Shown: piece by piece, positions 33,700 through 47,600 of the stretch
How the letters are laid out: each line of letters begins with the position of its first letter
Numbering within the stretch: the first letter of the stretch is position 1
Assembly (NCBI GenBank): GCA_030761205.1
Contig: JAULJL010000003.1
Coordinates: 34,196,301 to 34,260,300, forward strand
Direction of reading: 5' to 3'
Length of the DNA: 64,000 nt
DNA from: Fremontodendron californicum
Lineage: Eukaryota; Streptophyta; Magnoliopsida; Malvales; Malvaceae
Notes under the pieces: generated by a model
Seen by the model: the letters and a program-made list of their open reading frames with translations, nothing else
Told to the model about the DNA's origin: nothing
The model's database searches: none
Made by a program: the position numbers and the translations under genes

Positions 33700-35232
33700 G
33701 TGTTGATTTTTTTTGTTTAATTTAATTATGTTATTCTTGTGTGATACTTTATTATGATTTGTAATATTTTCTTGTACTAATCATTTCATAAAGAAAATTT
33801 TAAGGTGTTAATTGGACAAGTCAAGTCAGGTTTGGATTGTATGGACAACAAAAAAAAAAATTCCAAATTCGGATCATTTTAAATTTATATCATTATGAGT
33901 TCGAATCTTTCGGTTTTGACACTCAATTATTCGTATTCAATTCATCAAATTCGAGTCATTTCAAGTTAAATTGTTGAGTTCTAAAATCAAAACAATATAA
34001 TTTTAAATTATTTTAATTTTGGATATTTTGGATTCAAATTAATTTGGATTTGAGTTGAACTCAAATTTATTCGAGTCTGAATTAACGAATTTAAATTATT
34101 GACTCTTGATCAAATCAAATTGGATCAAAATCAATTTCAACTTCGGACAAATTAAATAAAATTTTCGAATTCAAATCAATTTTAATAACTCAAAATAACT
34201 TGTTTTTATTTTAAAAAGTAGCATTAAACCCTAGTTTTTGAATACATGTTCCAACAACTAAACCAAATACACAATTTACAAATACCGGAAAGAAAAGAAG
34301 CGCCAGATCCTATATCAAGAAAGTAATGGCAATGAATAAAAAACCATATGAGAAGTTAAATCGGTGAGATCTTCATATCATTAGTTGTTTAATTTTAAAA
34401 AATAAATATTAAACATAATAATTCATTAATAAAAATATGTATTTTATTTAATTGAATGATTTTTAATATATATCTAAGAAATTAAAAATTCAAATTTTAT
34501 CATTTATAAAAGAAAATTAAAAAAAAAATTTAATTGATTTTTTATCAATTTAATCCGATTTTTTACTAATTTTTTATCAGTTCACTAAATCATGATTCTT
34601 CAATATGCACCGAACCAAACTAACATCCTGTTCGTAGTTGAATCAACCCGATTGGTTGGTCCGGTTTTTTCAACAGTAATGGTAGTTTTTTTTTCTTTCT
34701 AATTTTACTGTTTGAGTCACTGGCTTCAGCAATTGAGTGTGTTTAGCAGACTGATTAAGCATAATTAATCATTATTTATTCTTGTAAAATTTGCAAATAG
34801 CAATAAAGATACTGCTTCAAAAAATTCCATTCTCCTTTCTGCGGATTATAATCATCTTACAATTCTGTTAAATTAGTACACTTCGATTTCTTATTTTTCT
34901 CAAACGACTAGAATCCATATTATCTCTATCACTATTCGGTGACCAGAGATCAAATCCTGACAACCTCAAAAATCTCTCACTAAAAGTTTATTTCCTTTCT
35001 TTTATTTTCTTTTCTTTTTTTCACCTCCACTTGCATACAAAGGATCATATGCACACTAAACATTTTAAAACAAAGAAGATTATAAATACAAACAAAACCA
35101 ACATTTCCTCTTACCGGTTTTCTGACTCTTGGAGGGCCTGGCTTGCTCTGGTTGTTACTTGTTATGGTGATTAATGATTGATCATGTTCTTGAAGAAATG
35201 GCAATTGATGATAACAATGGGTTTATCACATT
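33700..35232. other. Intergenic; CLT 3' flank
   Basis: AT-rich. 33,800-34,200 has repeated AATTCGAGT/ATTTGAGTTG phrases of a worn repeat. The last few hundred bases are the presumed 3' UTR and flank of CLT. No gene seen. Confidence 0.45.
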
Positions 35233-38200
35233 CTAGCTGGAGGGTGACGGCAAGGCAGTGGTGGAACCAGATGGTGGTGACCAGGCATAAATAAGCAACC
35301 CCATAACAAGGACGATTGCTCCTGCAACGAAACCAGTTGGAAGCGACGATGCAACACCGAGATATGGCAGCGGCAGCGTGAACACATAGACTGAAATAGG
35401 CACTGCACAATCATACAAACCAACAGCAGATTGCTATCTATTTAATTATGTATTTCCTGGGAAATAAAAGCTCCTATTTAGAGCTATGTTACTCGGATTC
35501 AGATGTGTCGGATACGGGTATGTTCAATTTTTTCTAAGTTTTTCCACATATTTTGAGGGTCATATCCCTATACCCATGTCCGGATATGCGTCGAACACGG
35601 ATACTTCAAGAAAAATAAAGAGTCGGAACAACATAGATTTAGAGTGGCATACTGGCCGTTATACTCTTTAACTTGGGCAAATCAGATTAACTTCTAGTAC
35701 TTCAGCACTATTAAATTGGTTGGCACAGTGCAAGCTTCAGGTAGGTTCAATCATATATATATGTATGTATGTTAAAGACATGGACATAGACGTATAGGTC
35801 AAGTGGAGCTTCGATCAAATCAGTTCCTTGAAACTGATATCGAAAAGGATGACAGAGGAAAAACAAGGACATACCTGAAAAAGTGGATGCAAGTGAAGAA
35901 ACCACAGCAGAAGATATCTTGAGAAGATGTAGCAATGATATGTTAAAACCCATGTTGACAATAATAAACAGCAAAGGCAGTAGTGGTGCACCATCACATC
36001 CTGTGGCCCAGCGAAATTTCAAAGTAACTAAATCAATCACTTGCTCCATTCAACACACAATCCAGTCACAGCTAGACTTGTCCAAGGGCCGGGCTATCCG
36101 CCCAAGCCCGAAGGCCCGCCCAATATCTTGGAGGGTTTGGACAAAAATATTAGACCCGAACCTGACCCGGCCCATGGACACCTCTAGTCACAGCATAAGG
36201 CTTATGTTAAAACAGAATGGTTAATCTGAATAGGAAGCCTACACTATAAGTAACAAATAGAACTTCCATCAATTCTTTTTTTCTTATGTATGTGCAACAA
36301 TATCCCCTTTTCCTGATCTTTGGTTTTGTCTCAGTATACTTGATTTCTGCTTGAGAAATTCATTGGTGCAATAGGCTACCCTTACCGAAGGACAAAATCA
36401 CATTTCTATCATTGTCAAAACATCCAAATTCCACAGGTGCTACTTCACTTTCATGTAAAACCAGATACATTTTTTCTTTACCTTTATAAAGATTTTAAAA
36501 TCATATTCATATTTCTAAAATGTTTAGTACACAGTATCAAATACTATAAAGCTTTTTTTTTTTATCTCAGCCAAGGTCTGATGATGAGCAACTTTATATC
36601 TCACATTTAAGTGTGCTCATCAGCGGGATCCAAGCCCTCTACTAGTGCAAGAATCTAGTAAAATTTTCTAAAAATGTCTTTTTTTCTTGCATGATGTGTT
36701 AGATATGCAGTTTCTGGGCAGATTCATAGCAGACTATGCCTTCCACCATTTGAAATGCAATCATTTCCGACACTGCCCAGAACAGAATCAGTTGACCTAA
36801 ACAACAGATAGTAGATAATGAAACAATTATGGCTTACCACTTGATAAAGTACCACCAATGTTCAAGAAGCAAGCTGCACCATCTTTAAGATAGTTTGGAA
36901 GCTGGCTAAATGGAATGCCCCAAAGTTTTGATAAAAAGGGTAGAAGTAGGCAAATGAACAATGCCTGCACTAAACACGGTACAATCACATCAACATCCAA
37001 CCAAGATCCATAATAAAAAAGACCATTAAAAAGGAGACTGCGAATAAAAATTGCCACAGAACCTAACACTATACAGTACACAGTACTTACTTGAAATGCA
37101 GATCCATAGGAATTTACAACAAATAGATCTACTGAACCACCCTGCAACAAATACGAGAAAATAATCTTTAATACAATGCATGAACTCACAGAAATATCTC
37201 TCAACTTTTTATGTTCAATTTGACCAACAAGATATAGCGAACTTTCCAACAGTAAACATCATACTTTTAATCGCTGTGCGGCATCCAAAAAGATTACTTC
37301 CTGCAAATGATTAAAATATCACTTGTTAGATGAATGCTTATAATAGAACTTGGAAATGGTTAGATACTTGGATTTCAGTAAGAAAGCCAACAACCTTCAG
37401 TACAGTATCAGCTGCTTGCAACAAAAAAGAAACTATCATCAATAAACTCCAAAATATGCCAGCATCCTTCAATGAATGACCAGTGCTGGATCCACTGCAG
37501 AAGTAAACACAGGCAATAAATCAAATTCTCAATGTCTGGTATAGGAACAACCATTATGAGAAAATTGGAAGGTTACACATTATAAAAAGGTAGCGACTGT
37601 TTCTCAAATCACCACGATTGAAACTAATAAAATTCTGTACTATTTGAATTAAATCTAAATTATGTCGCAACTACAATGCAGTTTTGCCTTCAAAATTAGT
37701 AGATTCACATGGAAGATGACACTAAACTAATATGAATTAGTTGAGATGCTAAAGGAAAGACCATTGACTAGTTCAGCTGGCCTTACAAATGGAGGAAGGA
37801 CCGAAGGAGGCAATCAACAGCGACCCTACCAGGAAAATATCATCTTAAATATTTCTTTTTCTGACATTTTTAACATAATCGGTTCAATGCTCTTGTCAAA
37901 TGATACAAGAAGACTATGCCCTCTGATTGATCCAAACCTTCAGGAACAAATTCACCAATCAGTAATGAACAATTCAATTTACCATTTAAAACAGAAAGTC
38001 ATTCACATAGCCGTAATGGTTGGATTGCAAGCTAAAACAGAGACCTGCAACTTCCAAGGTGGCAATACAAGAAGACAACTGAGAATGCTCATATATCTAA
38101 ATTTTCACATTCAGTTTCAGGGCCTTCTACAAACCAGGTAGTTTGGGGAGGCATCTAGAAGTTGCACCAACAAAATTCATAGATGTATCAATAGAAGATT

Positions 38201-41200
38201 AGAATTCAAAACAGTTATAAGTTACCTTGCTACAGTTATGATTACACCAACAGCTACAAGAAAGCATCCAAGTAGTTGATTTACTCTATATCTCCTCCCA
38301 AGAAAGATAATGGACAGGAGAATTTGCCACACAAGAAATGTCTGCATAAGTCATAGACCAATGTAACTATTCAGTGCTTATGTATAAGAATGGTTGGTGT
38401 CACAAGCTCTAATGAGCTTGATAAAAATCTGTAAAATGAAACTTATCAGATTATTTGATACCTACATCAACTATTGTTTCAGATGAATATAAATTGAAAA
38501 CACGTTTTCTTCCTTAAAAGCGTTTCTAGCCAATAACTTTGGACAGGTTTTGAATTGTGTGATAGTTGAGCTGATCCAGTTACATTCTTTATAAAATCCT
38601 CAAGTAAAATTTAGAGCCTAAAACAACATTACAAATCAACCCAAATAGAAAAAGCAATCAGCAGAATTGTTCTGCTTTTTTACATGTATAAATCTATTTG
38701 GTTGTTTTTAAGATTATTTAGCTATTATTTCTCTCAAAAAGCTTTTCGTTTACTATCTTCCATTGTTCTGTCATTAAGGCATAGAGGTAGAATCAGTCTT
38801 CAAATCAAGAACTTTTGGCTTTACCAATTCATACTTGAAAAAGGAAAAAAAAAATTGGCCCAATAAAGACACTAGTGCATTACTGAAATGACAGTTGTAT
38901 TTGATGTTGAACAGTAGCAATAAACGTTTCTTACCTGAGATAAAATTGGAATAGATGCCCCTGATAGAATTGCTGAACAAAGACAGAGAAAAATGTATAT
39001 TACATTTTTTTTTTAAAGTAGCTAAAAGTTCAATATATTAATAAACTCTATTATTTACTCCCAACAAATTCATGTTTACTTCAACATATATTAAGAAGAA
39101 AATAAATATAGGGAACTACTTTCCTACAGGGTGGCACAAGTCTGAGAGCCACTGAACTAAAGGCATTCACAAATATGAGAATATTCAATGAAAAACTGAT
39201 GTTTACTGACTAGAACCAAGAGATAGAAACATTCATATAATATTAAGAAATCAGCATGGAGTGTTTAGAATTTTTTGAAAACTCTAATAGCTTCTAACAC
39301 CTACATTAGTACAGAACTGTCTCTGCCAAGAGGCTAAAATACCCCAACAGAAAAGAGACCTCATCTCAAATAGTAACAAAATACATAGATGACCCTCCCA
39401 TAGTTGGAGGCTCATTTTTCTGAATAGAAAGAGAAGTCATTTTCTACAGACAAACACATATTCCAAAATCACCATGCAAAGATGTCCTAGAAATATCAGT
39501 ATGTGAAGGAGACAACATTCAAAGACATCTGAGTATGAGCTAACCTCCAGCTGCCATTCCAGTCGCAGCACCAAGAGCCTCCAAAAGGCCAACAGCAAGA
39601 AATGGAGTTTTTGGCATGGAAAGCATCTCATCTGTAACTATACCAGCATGATACCGGAGATACAATACAGAAAAGTATACAAGTACATACCTGGAAAACA
39701 ACAAATCAAGAGTGAGAGAGGTATTAGGCTGCAACAAATTTCCAACTAACAAGTATTTTTGCACTCTTGAGTTAATGGAATCAATTGGTATCAAAATTCA
39801 GCAGCTTTAATTCATTTAGCATATAAGAAACAAGAACTTTTTGAGAAGTGTACATATATAGCTACTATCATTTCTCTTTAAACTCCCAAAGAAACTGTTA
39901 AAATTACGAGAGGAAAAAACCATTCATTCTGAGTAAAATCAGAGAGGTTTTTGACAAAACAGAAGTTTTATAGGTAGGGTCAAACCTACTCAGGCTCAAT
40001 ACATTCAGAGTCAAATTAGTTTGAGTAACAATTGTAGACCTTTTGTCTAGAAAGGTATCAGGTTCTTTGACAGTTAATAGAAGAATAAAAACTTCATATT
40101 AGTAACAATGTAGACCTTTTATCCAAAACTTTATATTAGCATCTTTTTTCCCTTGACTATGTCAAAATAAGTATTTACGGAATCCATGATTAAAAAAAAA
40201 AAAGTATCTACTGAATTAATTAAATTCTAAATTGTGTTAAGAATGTCAAAATTTTCAATTTAATAGTTAATTTAGGATTTCATATATAAGATATAATAAG
40301 ATTTATTGACAAATATCATGCCAAAATTGAATGAAATTTTAAAAACTTTGTTCTAGTATCTTCTGTTTAGTAGCTATATTTCTCTGTATAGATTAATTTG
40401 TCTTCCTTTAGTGCTTAAAATATTTATTTTTAAAAAAAAAGTAAACTAATTTATTTATATTAAAGATCCCAAATAATAGGTTAACATTGTCAATTATCTA
40501 GGGTTTAAGGTTTTAACAACACTTTCAAAATTTTAAGATTCAATCTGTAACTATCATCAAACATAAGGCTTTTCACATAATTTACTCAAAACTTTTTCAA
40601 AATTCTAATACAGTTGCATTTACAATTTTCACATTTAAAACTTATAAGCTATATACCAAAAAAAATAATAATATAATAGTGTGTATGCATATGTGTCTAA
40701 ATGTATATATAAATGATCAATGTATATCATTTAAAATATATAAAATAGTCTAACAACATAAATTCATATTTGAGTACTAAATATATATTTGTGTGAGTAT
40801 AATTCTTTAATGTTGGGAATTGGTACCTATATTGAGGTTTCAACAATATAGATATATTTATATAGGATATAAAGACAATATCTAGGATATTTTTTGAAAT
40901 TTTAATATCTAAATATTAGTATGAATAGTCATATCGTTCTTCTAAAAGATATAATAAGACCCATGAAACACTAGATCAAAGTTGTTGAAGAAATTTAATA
41001 TCATTAATCATTGATATAAGATGTACATCCACAATAATAATTGTTTTTGCCCCACATATATACATATAAGTTTATTTTAAGAATAATTGGAAAAAAGTTT
41101 TTAATGTAAAAATATGTTTTCTTTTCATTACCCAAAAAAAAAAAGAATTACTTAGAACTAAAATTTTGACAGAAGTTAATAAAAAGGACATACTTGTATA

Positions 41201-43878
41201 TGAACAATGTGTGACTAGTTTCAATAAAAATTTAAAGTTATTTGAATTTGAGACTTGAGTATAAAGTATACACACTGCTACATTTGTTAAAAAACAAGAT
41301 AGACAGTGCTATATAAAATGCCAAAAAGGAAAAGGTTGCTCCAAGACCACAAACCAAAATCAAAGACGAAAGCTACTCAAGATGGGGCAGTGTCTAAACA
41401 TAAAGGTAAAGCTATCACCTTGACCCACCACAAGTTTAATAAGTCCTGCTGATGATATCATATCAATCCCTTTTTCTATAATGGAAATCAAAGTGTGGCA
41501 CTGCACAACCGTCTTTTGATTCCCTCTTCTCTTTCGTTTTAGACTAATTATTATACCTTCTGTCATCTATGGGTTTTGTTTCATTTGAACCCACCACTTG
41601 TAAAGATCAATATGACCTTACCATTTCCTTGTCAATTCTATTTCGTTCTTCTTCTCATTTTTATGGATTCTTTTTTCTCCCATCAACTTTAATAAGAAGA
41701 TTAGGAATAAGAAACTTTGAATGATACGAAAAAGATGCTACAAAGAGCATAACACTCATATTCTAAAATAATATTCTTAATAAATCACAGGTCGTATTAT
41801 GAAATTCACATATATAAATATAAATCATATTAGTTTCAAATGATTAAAGCTTTCAAGCTTAGAAAACCTGCTAAAAGTAGTAAGACTACCTGTAACATTT
41901 AACCTTATGCACAAACCGAAGCCGTGCACTAGCGGGTCAATCATGAACCCTCTATAGCTTTACAAATAGTTAATATTCTAAAGCTAAATTCATCATTACT
42001 CTTAAAAAGAATATTCCCTAATTAATTTAAGTGGGTATAAAGGCCACATCTCAATGATTTACCAAAAGAGTCTTTAAGTCACCATTGATGGTCACTGAAA
42101 CAACATTCTAGATTATATAATTTCACAATATGTCTTAGGCGTTTAGTGAATTAAAAGAATAAAAAATCATAACACAAACTAGGTAAAGCTCAAACAGGTT
42201 TCTTTTATCCAAGCAAAAGCTTAGACTAAGATGTTCAATCATGATTAATTATTTACTAATATATACCTAATTCAGTATAGACATTTTTAACTTGGTTTTC
42301 TATTCAAATATTTGAAGATATTATTAACAAACAAATTTGATTGATCCATTCAGGACGGACTAAATTAGTACAGGTAAAGAGTTGGTACTTGGTAGAATGG
42401 TGTAGTAGTAGTAAAATTGGAAAATAATGAGAGTTGATAGGATTCTTTTTCTTTCTTTTTTGATACTTTGTCATATATCTTTTGATGGGATGAGGACTTT
42501 TTTTGTTTTGGGGGAAAAGTAAGACGTGGACGTTGAAAATTGGCCAAAAAATACACATGGACATTGAAAATAGACATGCTGGCAGGTAATTAGCTTAAAA
42601 ATATTTAAAAAATTAAAAAAATTAATTTTTTATTTAAATCATTATTTAAAAAATTAAAAAAATATTTTTTATTTAAATTTAATTATAAAAATATATAAAT
42701 ATTAATATAAAAAAATATTATTTAAATAATAAACTAAGTCAACCGATTAATTCGAACCAAGAAAAATAAAAAAATTTCGGATTGGCCGACCTGATCAGGA
42801 GCAGGTCTATTTGAAAAGTAGATGAATCGGGAACAGTGATTTGGGCACGGCACGCTTCACTATACGACAACTCCATTATAGCTTTTGGCTGCTTCTCACC
42901 AAGCAGAAGCCAGAACCAGACGCAGCCAAGTTTGGCTATAAAATGTTCGTTATAATATTTTTAGTTCTTCACGAAAGGTTCTCTTCATATACGCTAAATG
43001 TGCCAAAAATAAATAAATTGAACACTAAATAATAATAATAAATTTGTTTTAAAAAACATTACCCAATCCCCATCTGAGAAAAGAAATGTAAAAAAAAATT
43101 AACTAATAGATAACCATTTATTGCAAACGAATAACAAAAAACACTCATCATATTTTCTAAAACAGATTTTCTTTATTTTTTGAATAAATTTCTCAAACAG
43201 GCCACGCAAAAGGGAAAAAAATTGGGTTAAAACTTAAAAAATTTACCACTATTAACCTACCTAATAAAACGTAATTGCTGACGTGAAAACATCGAACAAA
43301 GCTCTGGCGGTAATAAAAGTTTTAAAAAAGAAAGTCTTCTGAAGGAGCAATATTATTTTAAAAATAAAAAAGAAAGAAAAAAAAAAAAAGCAAATCAATA
43401 ATGACAGAGTTTTTGGGTACCCGAATGTGGCGAGCTGAGCCAGAAAGAAAGGGTAATGCTTGAGAGGAACCAAAGCTAGCTTATAGAGCACCCGATTCCC
43501 TACTCCCAACACCACCGTCACCCCCGCTGCAACCACCACCTCCACCGCCCGATTCCTCTCTCTCCTCCCTATCTCCACCGTCCGATCTCCCACCCTTTGA
43601 TCCCCCAATGAATACGAGCACGGCCCTGGCCCTGGTCCTGCTCCTGGTCCCCCTCCCGCCTTCTTCGCGCCATCTCCGCCCTCCGATCTTCCTACCGGCC
43701 CCACTGCCTCCACTCTCCAATACTTTCTCGATCGCAGAGCGATTCCTACTGGCCGTTGGTTATTGTAGGGCGGCGGAGGGAAGACAGGAATCTCGACCGT
43801 TGGTTTAAACTTGGGAGGTAGAACCGGAATGTTGGGTACCGTTGGACCGGCCGTTAAACGGCGGAAATATGAAGTCAT
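35233..43878 (-). CDS. CLT: CRT-like transporter (CLT family), ten exons, one frameshift
   Basis: Chloroquine-resistance-transporter-like membrane protein; the Arabidopsis CLTs sit in the plastid envelope and carry glutathione and its precursors. Exons: 43421-43878, 39545-39690, 38935-38972, 38226-38342, 37395-37494, 37265-37300, 37091-37141, 36838-36964, 35875-36000, 35233-35402; about 455 codons, family-like. The N-terminus (about 115 residues, Arg/Gly/Pro-rich) fits a transit peptide. Family blocks: NRVLYKLALVPLKHYPFFLA, LEALGAATGMAAG, GRRYRVN, LFVVNSYGSAFQ, GCDGAPLLPLLF, LLHLLKISSAVVSSL. Exon 4 is 117 nt where 116 is required: an extra A after RV shifts the frame until the next exon. It could be a sequencing slip in a short homopolymer or a true null. 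All splice sites are canonical. Confidence 0.93.
36073..36186. mobile_element. hAT MITE in a CLT intron, 114 bp
   Basis: Perfect 8-bp target duplication GTCACAGC (36065-36072, 36187-36194). Ends TAGACTTGTCCAAGGG and, on the other strand, TAGAGGTGTCCATGGG. It has the GC-rich CGGGC interior of the family. It is the cleanest example of this MITE in the window and does not touch the splice sites. Confidence 0.95.
39691..43420 (-). other. CLT intron 1
   Basis: A 3.7-kb first intron with canonical ends. AT-rich; a truncated MITE end (CAGGAGCAGGTCTA) lies near 42,797-42,810. No exons, RNAs or complete elements recognised. Confidence 0.7.
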
Positions 43879-44982
43879 GTCGACTAATTTTTATTCCAAC
43901 GAAACAATTAAATGTGAAAAAAAAAAGAATAATAAATAATAATAATAATTCAAAGAGAGGGAAGGATTGAGTTTTTAGAAAGATTAATAATTTGGTGAGT
44001 TTTGAGGAGTTCTATTTTATTGTTGAGAGAGAGAGAGAGAGAGAGAGAGAGGGGGAGAATGGTGTTAAGTATATAGAGTATTTATGGTAGGACAATAACA
44101 TATCGTTGTCAAATTAAAATTTTCTTCGTTAACCTTTTTTACTTGTTATTATTATTTATATTTCATTATTATATGTTTTTGTACTATTCGTTTTTATAAT
44201 TTTGAATATTATAAAAAATACGATACGATGACATATTTAATAAATATAAAAATAATATAATAAAAATATACAACAAATTTAAATTTGAGTAATATGATTC
44301 ATTTAATATATATCGTATTCATGTTTAAAACTTTTATAATTTATATTTATATTTACTTAATTGATATAAAAAATAATACGCTTACACAAATTATTGAATC
44401 ATATGTATATTCAACATGCATGCATGCAGGCTAAGTTAAGCTAGACTTGGATTTGTTATACACGGCTCCATTAGATTTAATTTTATTAAAATAATTTAAT
44501 AATATATTGTTATTTAATTTGTATTAATGTTTTTATTTTTTAATAATAAAATAATAGTTAAATAGACCAATTTGAAAAAAATCAATCATTTATTATAATA
44601 ATCAAAAATGAATTATTGAAATAAATATTTATTATTTAATTATTATATATAATATATAATAAATATTTTATTTTTAAAAAAAAATAATTAAATATATATA
44701 TATATGCTTATATAAAATAATAATTTCATACAATTTTTTCTCGACTTTAAGGAGATGACCGATAAGTAGATCTCAAAGGAAATAAATATTTTATTCTTTC
44801 ATGTCATGAAAATTTAAATTTAAATTCAAATCTAAATCTAAATCTAAATCCAAATCACTATTATTTATTTATTTTGCATATTCGAGCCACTAGACTTGGT
44901 AGTGGGACTATTCTATGCTTAATTAGAATGATGTTTGTTAGGCTGCTATGCGTGCAGTTTTATTATTGTTTTAAAAAGGTTA
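43879..44982. promoter_or_regulatory. CLT upstream flank
   Basis: Presumed 5' UTR and promoter near the gene, then AT-rich DNA with TA microsatellites (near 44,695-44,704). No gene seen. Confidence 0.4.
44025..44053. repeat. (GA)n microsatellite upstream of CLT
   Basis: About 26 bp of GA repeat roughly 150 bp before the CLT start codon, i.e. CT repeat on the coding strand. Such CT tracts are common in plant 5' UTRs and core promoters. Confidence 0.9.
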
Positions 44983-44991
44983 TAAAAAGTA

Positions 44992-46910
44992 AATAAAATT
45001 GTACTATTAGTCTATGTACTATAATTAAAATATGAATTTAATCTTTTTATTGTAATTCAAATAATTTGACTATTTCTATTTTTCGAGATTTTAAATTTCA
45101 GTTCAATTTTAAATAGTGTCAAATTTTTACTGTTAAGTGTGCTCACGTGACATTGACCTTGCTGGCGTGGCGTTGACCTTGTTGCCGTTGAGAGCTTAGT
45201 CAGAAATTTTTACTGGCAACTGATGACATGAAAATTTTTTCCACGTGGCTTATTAACTTGGATGGTCAAATGATGTAATTAGTCCCTCTACTTATATCAA
45301 AATACGAATTTAGTCCCTCTACAATGATTTAAAAAAAAATTGGTACCTGTACTTTTCGAGATTTCAAATTTTGATAAAATCTTAAGCTTCATTTATTTTA
45401 TAAAAATCAGCTTTGAAAAATAATTTTTGAAAAATAATATAATATTTAAAATAATATTATTATTAAAATATTATTTTATTAATATAAATATTAAAAAGAG
45501 TAATATTTATTCATAAAATATTAAGATATTTATACTATTAAAAGTTAAACTGTAACATTTAGTTGGTTTATAAGTTATGCTCAAACAGTATTAACAAAAA
45601 AAAAAATTAATCAAACCTCAAATACTAAAAGAGATAATAATTTCAAAGATAAAATTAACACAAAAGCTATAAGGACACTTTGAAAGTCTCAGGAAGCAAA
45701 CAACAAAATCTTAGGGTTAAAAAAAATTCTCACCTCATCTCCCCATTTCTTTTGTCTCGTGGCACCCAAAAATTGCGCCTCATTTCTTTCCCCTTTTTTC
45801 TTCACTTTCAGCAAATATTATTGTATGTTCATCTCTTTAGATTTATTAATTATTTTTATACCAACAAAATCTAAAACCAACTTTATTTCAGATTGATAAT
45901 TAACTTAGTTTTGACCTTTTTTGCTTGCTTTTGCAGGCCCAAAAAAAGATAACTTCTTCTTCTTCCTTCAAATCAGCAAAGTCTGGAGGTGGCAAGTAAA
46001 AGAAGAAGGTCTTTTTTTTTATTATTATTATATGTTTTCTTAACTATATTTTTAATGGGTTGATTTTCTGCTTTTTAGAATTAGATAAGAAGTGGAGTTT
46101 TTTTTTTCTTTGTTGTAATAACAGAAGTGGAGAAAGAAAAAGCAAAAAGAGAGGGTAAACAACATGGTGTTGTTTGACCAGATTACTTATGACAAGTTTC
46201 TCTTTGAAGCTCATCACTCTCTCTCTTCTCTTTGATCGTTTGAGGGTACTTTTTATTTTTATCTATTTTTATGTTTGATCCGACACAATAAATTATTTAA
46301 TTTAATTTTAATTCAAAAAACATTTAAAATGTTTAAATAAAAAGTATTTTAATATTTTAATTTTAAATATTTCTATCTTGAATATTATTAAACTTAACAT
46401 AAATATTTTTATATTTTAATAATAAATATTAATATTAACAAAAATAATATATTTTATTATTTAAATAATAAATATAATTTAGTATAATAATATTATTATT
46501 TTAATAATGAGAATACTTTTAATTATTTTTTAATATTTTAAAGATTGGATCGAAATTTGAAATCACGAAAGTACAGATACCAAAAAAATTCAAATCATTG
46601 TAGAGGGGCTAAATTCGTATTTTGATATAAGTACATGGACTAATTACATTATTTGACCATCCAATTTAATAAGTCACGTGAAAAAAATTCTACATTATAA
46701 GTTGCCAAAAAAAATTTGCTGACTAAGTTCGCCACGTCAGCAAGATCAATGCCACGTCAGCAGACTTAATGGTGAAAATTTGTCATCATTTAAAATTGGA
46801 TTGAAATTTAAAATTCCAAAAAATAGAGGTTGCAAAATTCTTCAAATTACAGTAGATGGACTAAATTTGCATTTTGACTATAGTATAAAGACTAATAATA
46901 CAATTTGACC
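44992..46910. mobile_element. Pack-MULE carrying a ribosomal protein eS25 fragment
   Basis: Perfect 9-bp target duplication TAAAAAGTA (44983-44991, 46911-46919). Inverted termini about 400 bp long: left AATAAAATTGTACTATTAGT, right on the other strand GGTCAAATTGTATTATTAGT, continuing through TTTAGTCC and GCCACGTCAG-type blocks. Between them (about 45,680-46,250) is a spliced-gene-like fragment of eS25. This is the classic Pack-MULE arrangement: a captured host gene piece, with introns, inside long MULE termini. Confidence 0.92.
45680..46245 (+). pseudogene. RPS25: Captured fragment of the 40S ribosomal protein S25 gene
   Basis: eS25 is a small-subunit head protein used in translation and IRES initiation. 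Two exons are recognisable: 45937-46008 (AQKK...KSAKSGGGK, preceded by a TTTTGCAG acceptor and followed by GTCTT) and 46126-46245 (KQKERVNNMVLFDQITYDKF, ending ...LR|GTAC). Preceding sequence (45,710-45,900) looks like the gene's CT-rich leader and first intron. Damage: an in-frame TAA after SGGGK, a one-base loss early in the second exon, a deletion after FEA removing a few residues, and no exon after the last donor. It is therefore a truncated, non-functional capture. Orientation is plus within the element. Confidence 0.9.
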
Positions 46911-46919
46911 TAAAAAGTA

Positions 46920-47600
46920 ATCTTAAATTGAATAATATTACAAAAAATAATAATAATATTTATTAAAAATAATAACAAATCAAAATATTTATTTTTAAAA
47001 TAAAATTTAAAAACAAATAAAAAAATAATCTCTAAAAAGTCATTAGTTGCCATGCCATGTGTCAACTAGTTTTAGACAGCCAAATTTTTTATTTTTTTAA
47101 AATTTTAATACTTAACTTTTAAAAAAATTTAAAACTATTCACATAGGAGTAATTGGTTGTAAAGGTGTTTATGAGTCGAGTCAGATCAGGACGTGACTCG
47201 TTTTTTTTTTTAATTCTTTACTCAAGTCTGTTTTATTGTTTACAAAATTATTAAAATAATAAAAAATATTTTTATATTAATATTTTTATATTTTATAATT
47301 AAAAAATAATTTTATTATTAAACAGAAATTTGCGTCCGCTCGAATTAAGAAAATATATGTCAAAATCCGTCCTAATACAGATCAAGCTTGTCGAGCCAAG
47401 TAGATAGCCCGACCCTTGAACAGGTCTAGTTTGCTGTAACCAATGAACTCTCACTTTTTTATATTTAAACATTTAAAACATAAAAATAGTAATTTTGAAG
47501 GGGAATTGCTTTAATTAGGATTCTTACGTGGCAATTCCTTTTTTTTCTTTTTTTTTTTAAAAAAAGAAAGAAGAAGGAAAAAAAAGATAAATATTTTTAT
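46920..47600. other. Intergenic with a worn hAT MITE
   Basis: 47160-47428 has ends TAAAGGTGTTTATGAG and, on the other strand, TAGACCTGTTCAAGGG. Flanking octamers ATTGGTTG / GTTTGCTG match at only 5 of 8. The rest is AT-rich. Confidence 0.5.

Noticed and set aside
42304..42577. Frames of 70-86 codons in CLT intron 1
   Set aside because: They lie between canonical exons with no splice support or family likeness.
43481..43808. Overlapping Gly/Arg-rich and Pro-rich frames at CLT exon 1
   Set aside because: Shadows of the GC-rich transit-peptide exon; only the frame leading into NRVLYKLALVPL has family support and a correct donor.
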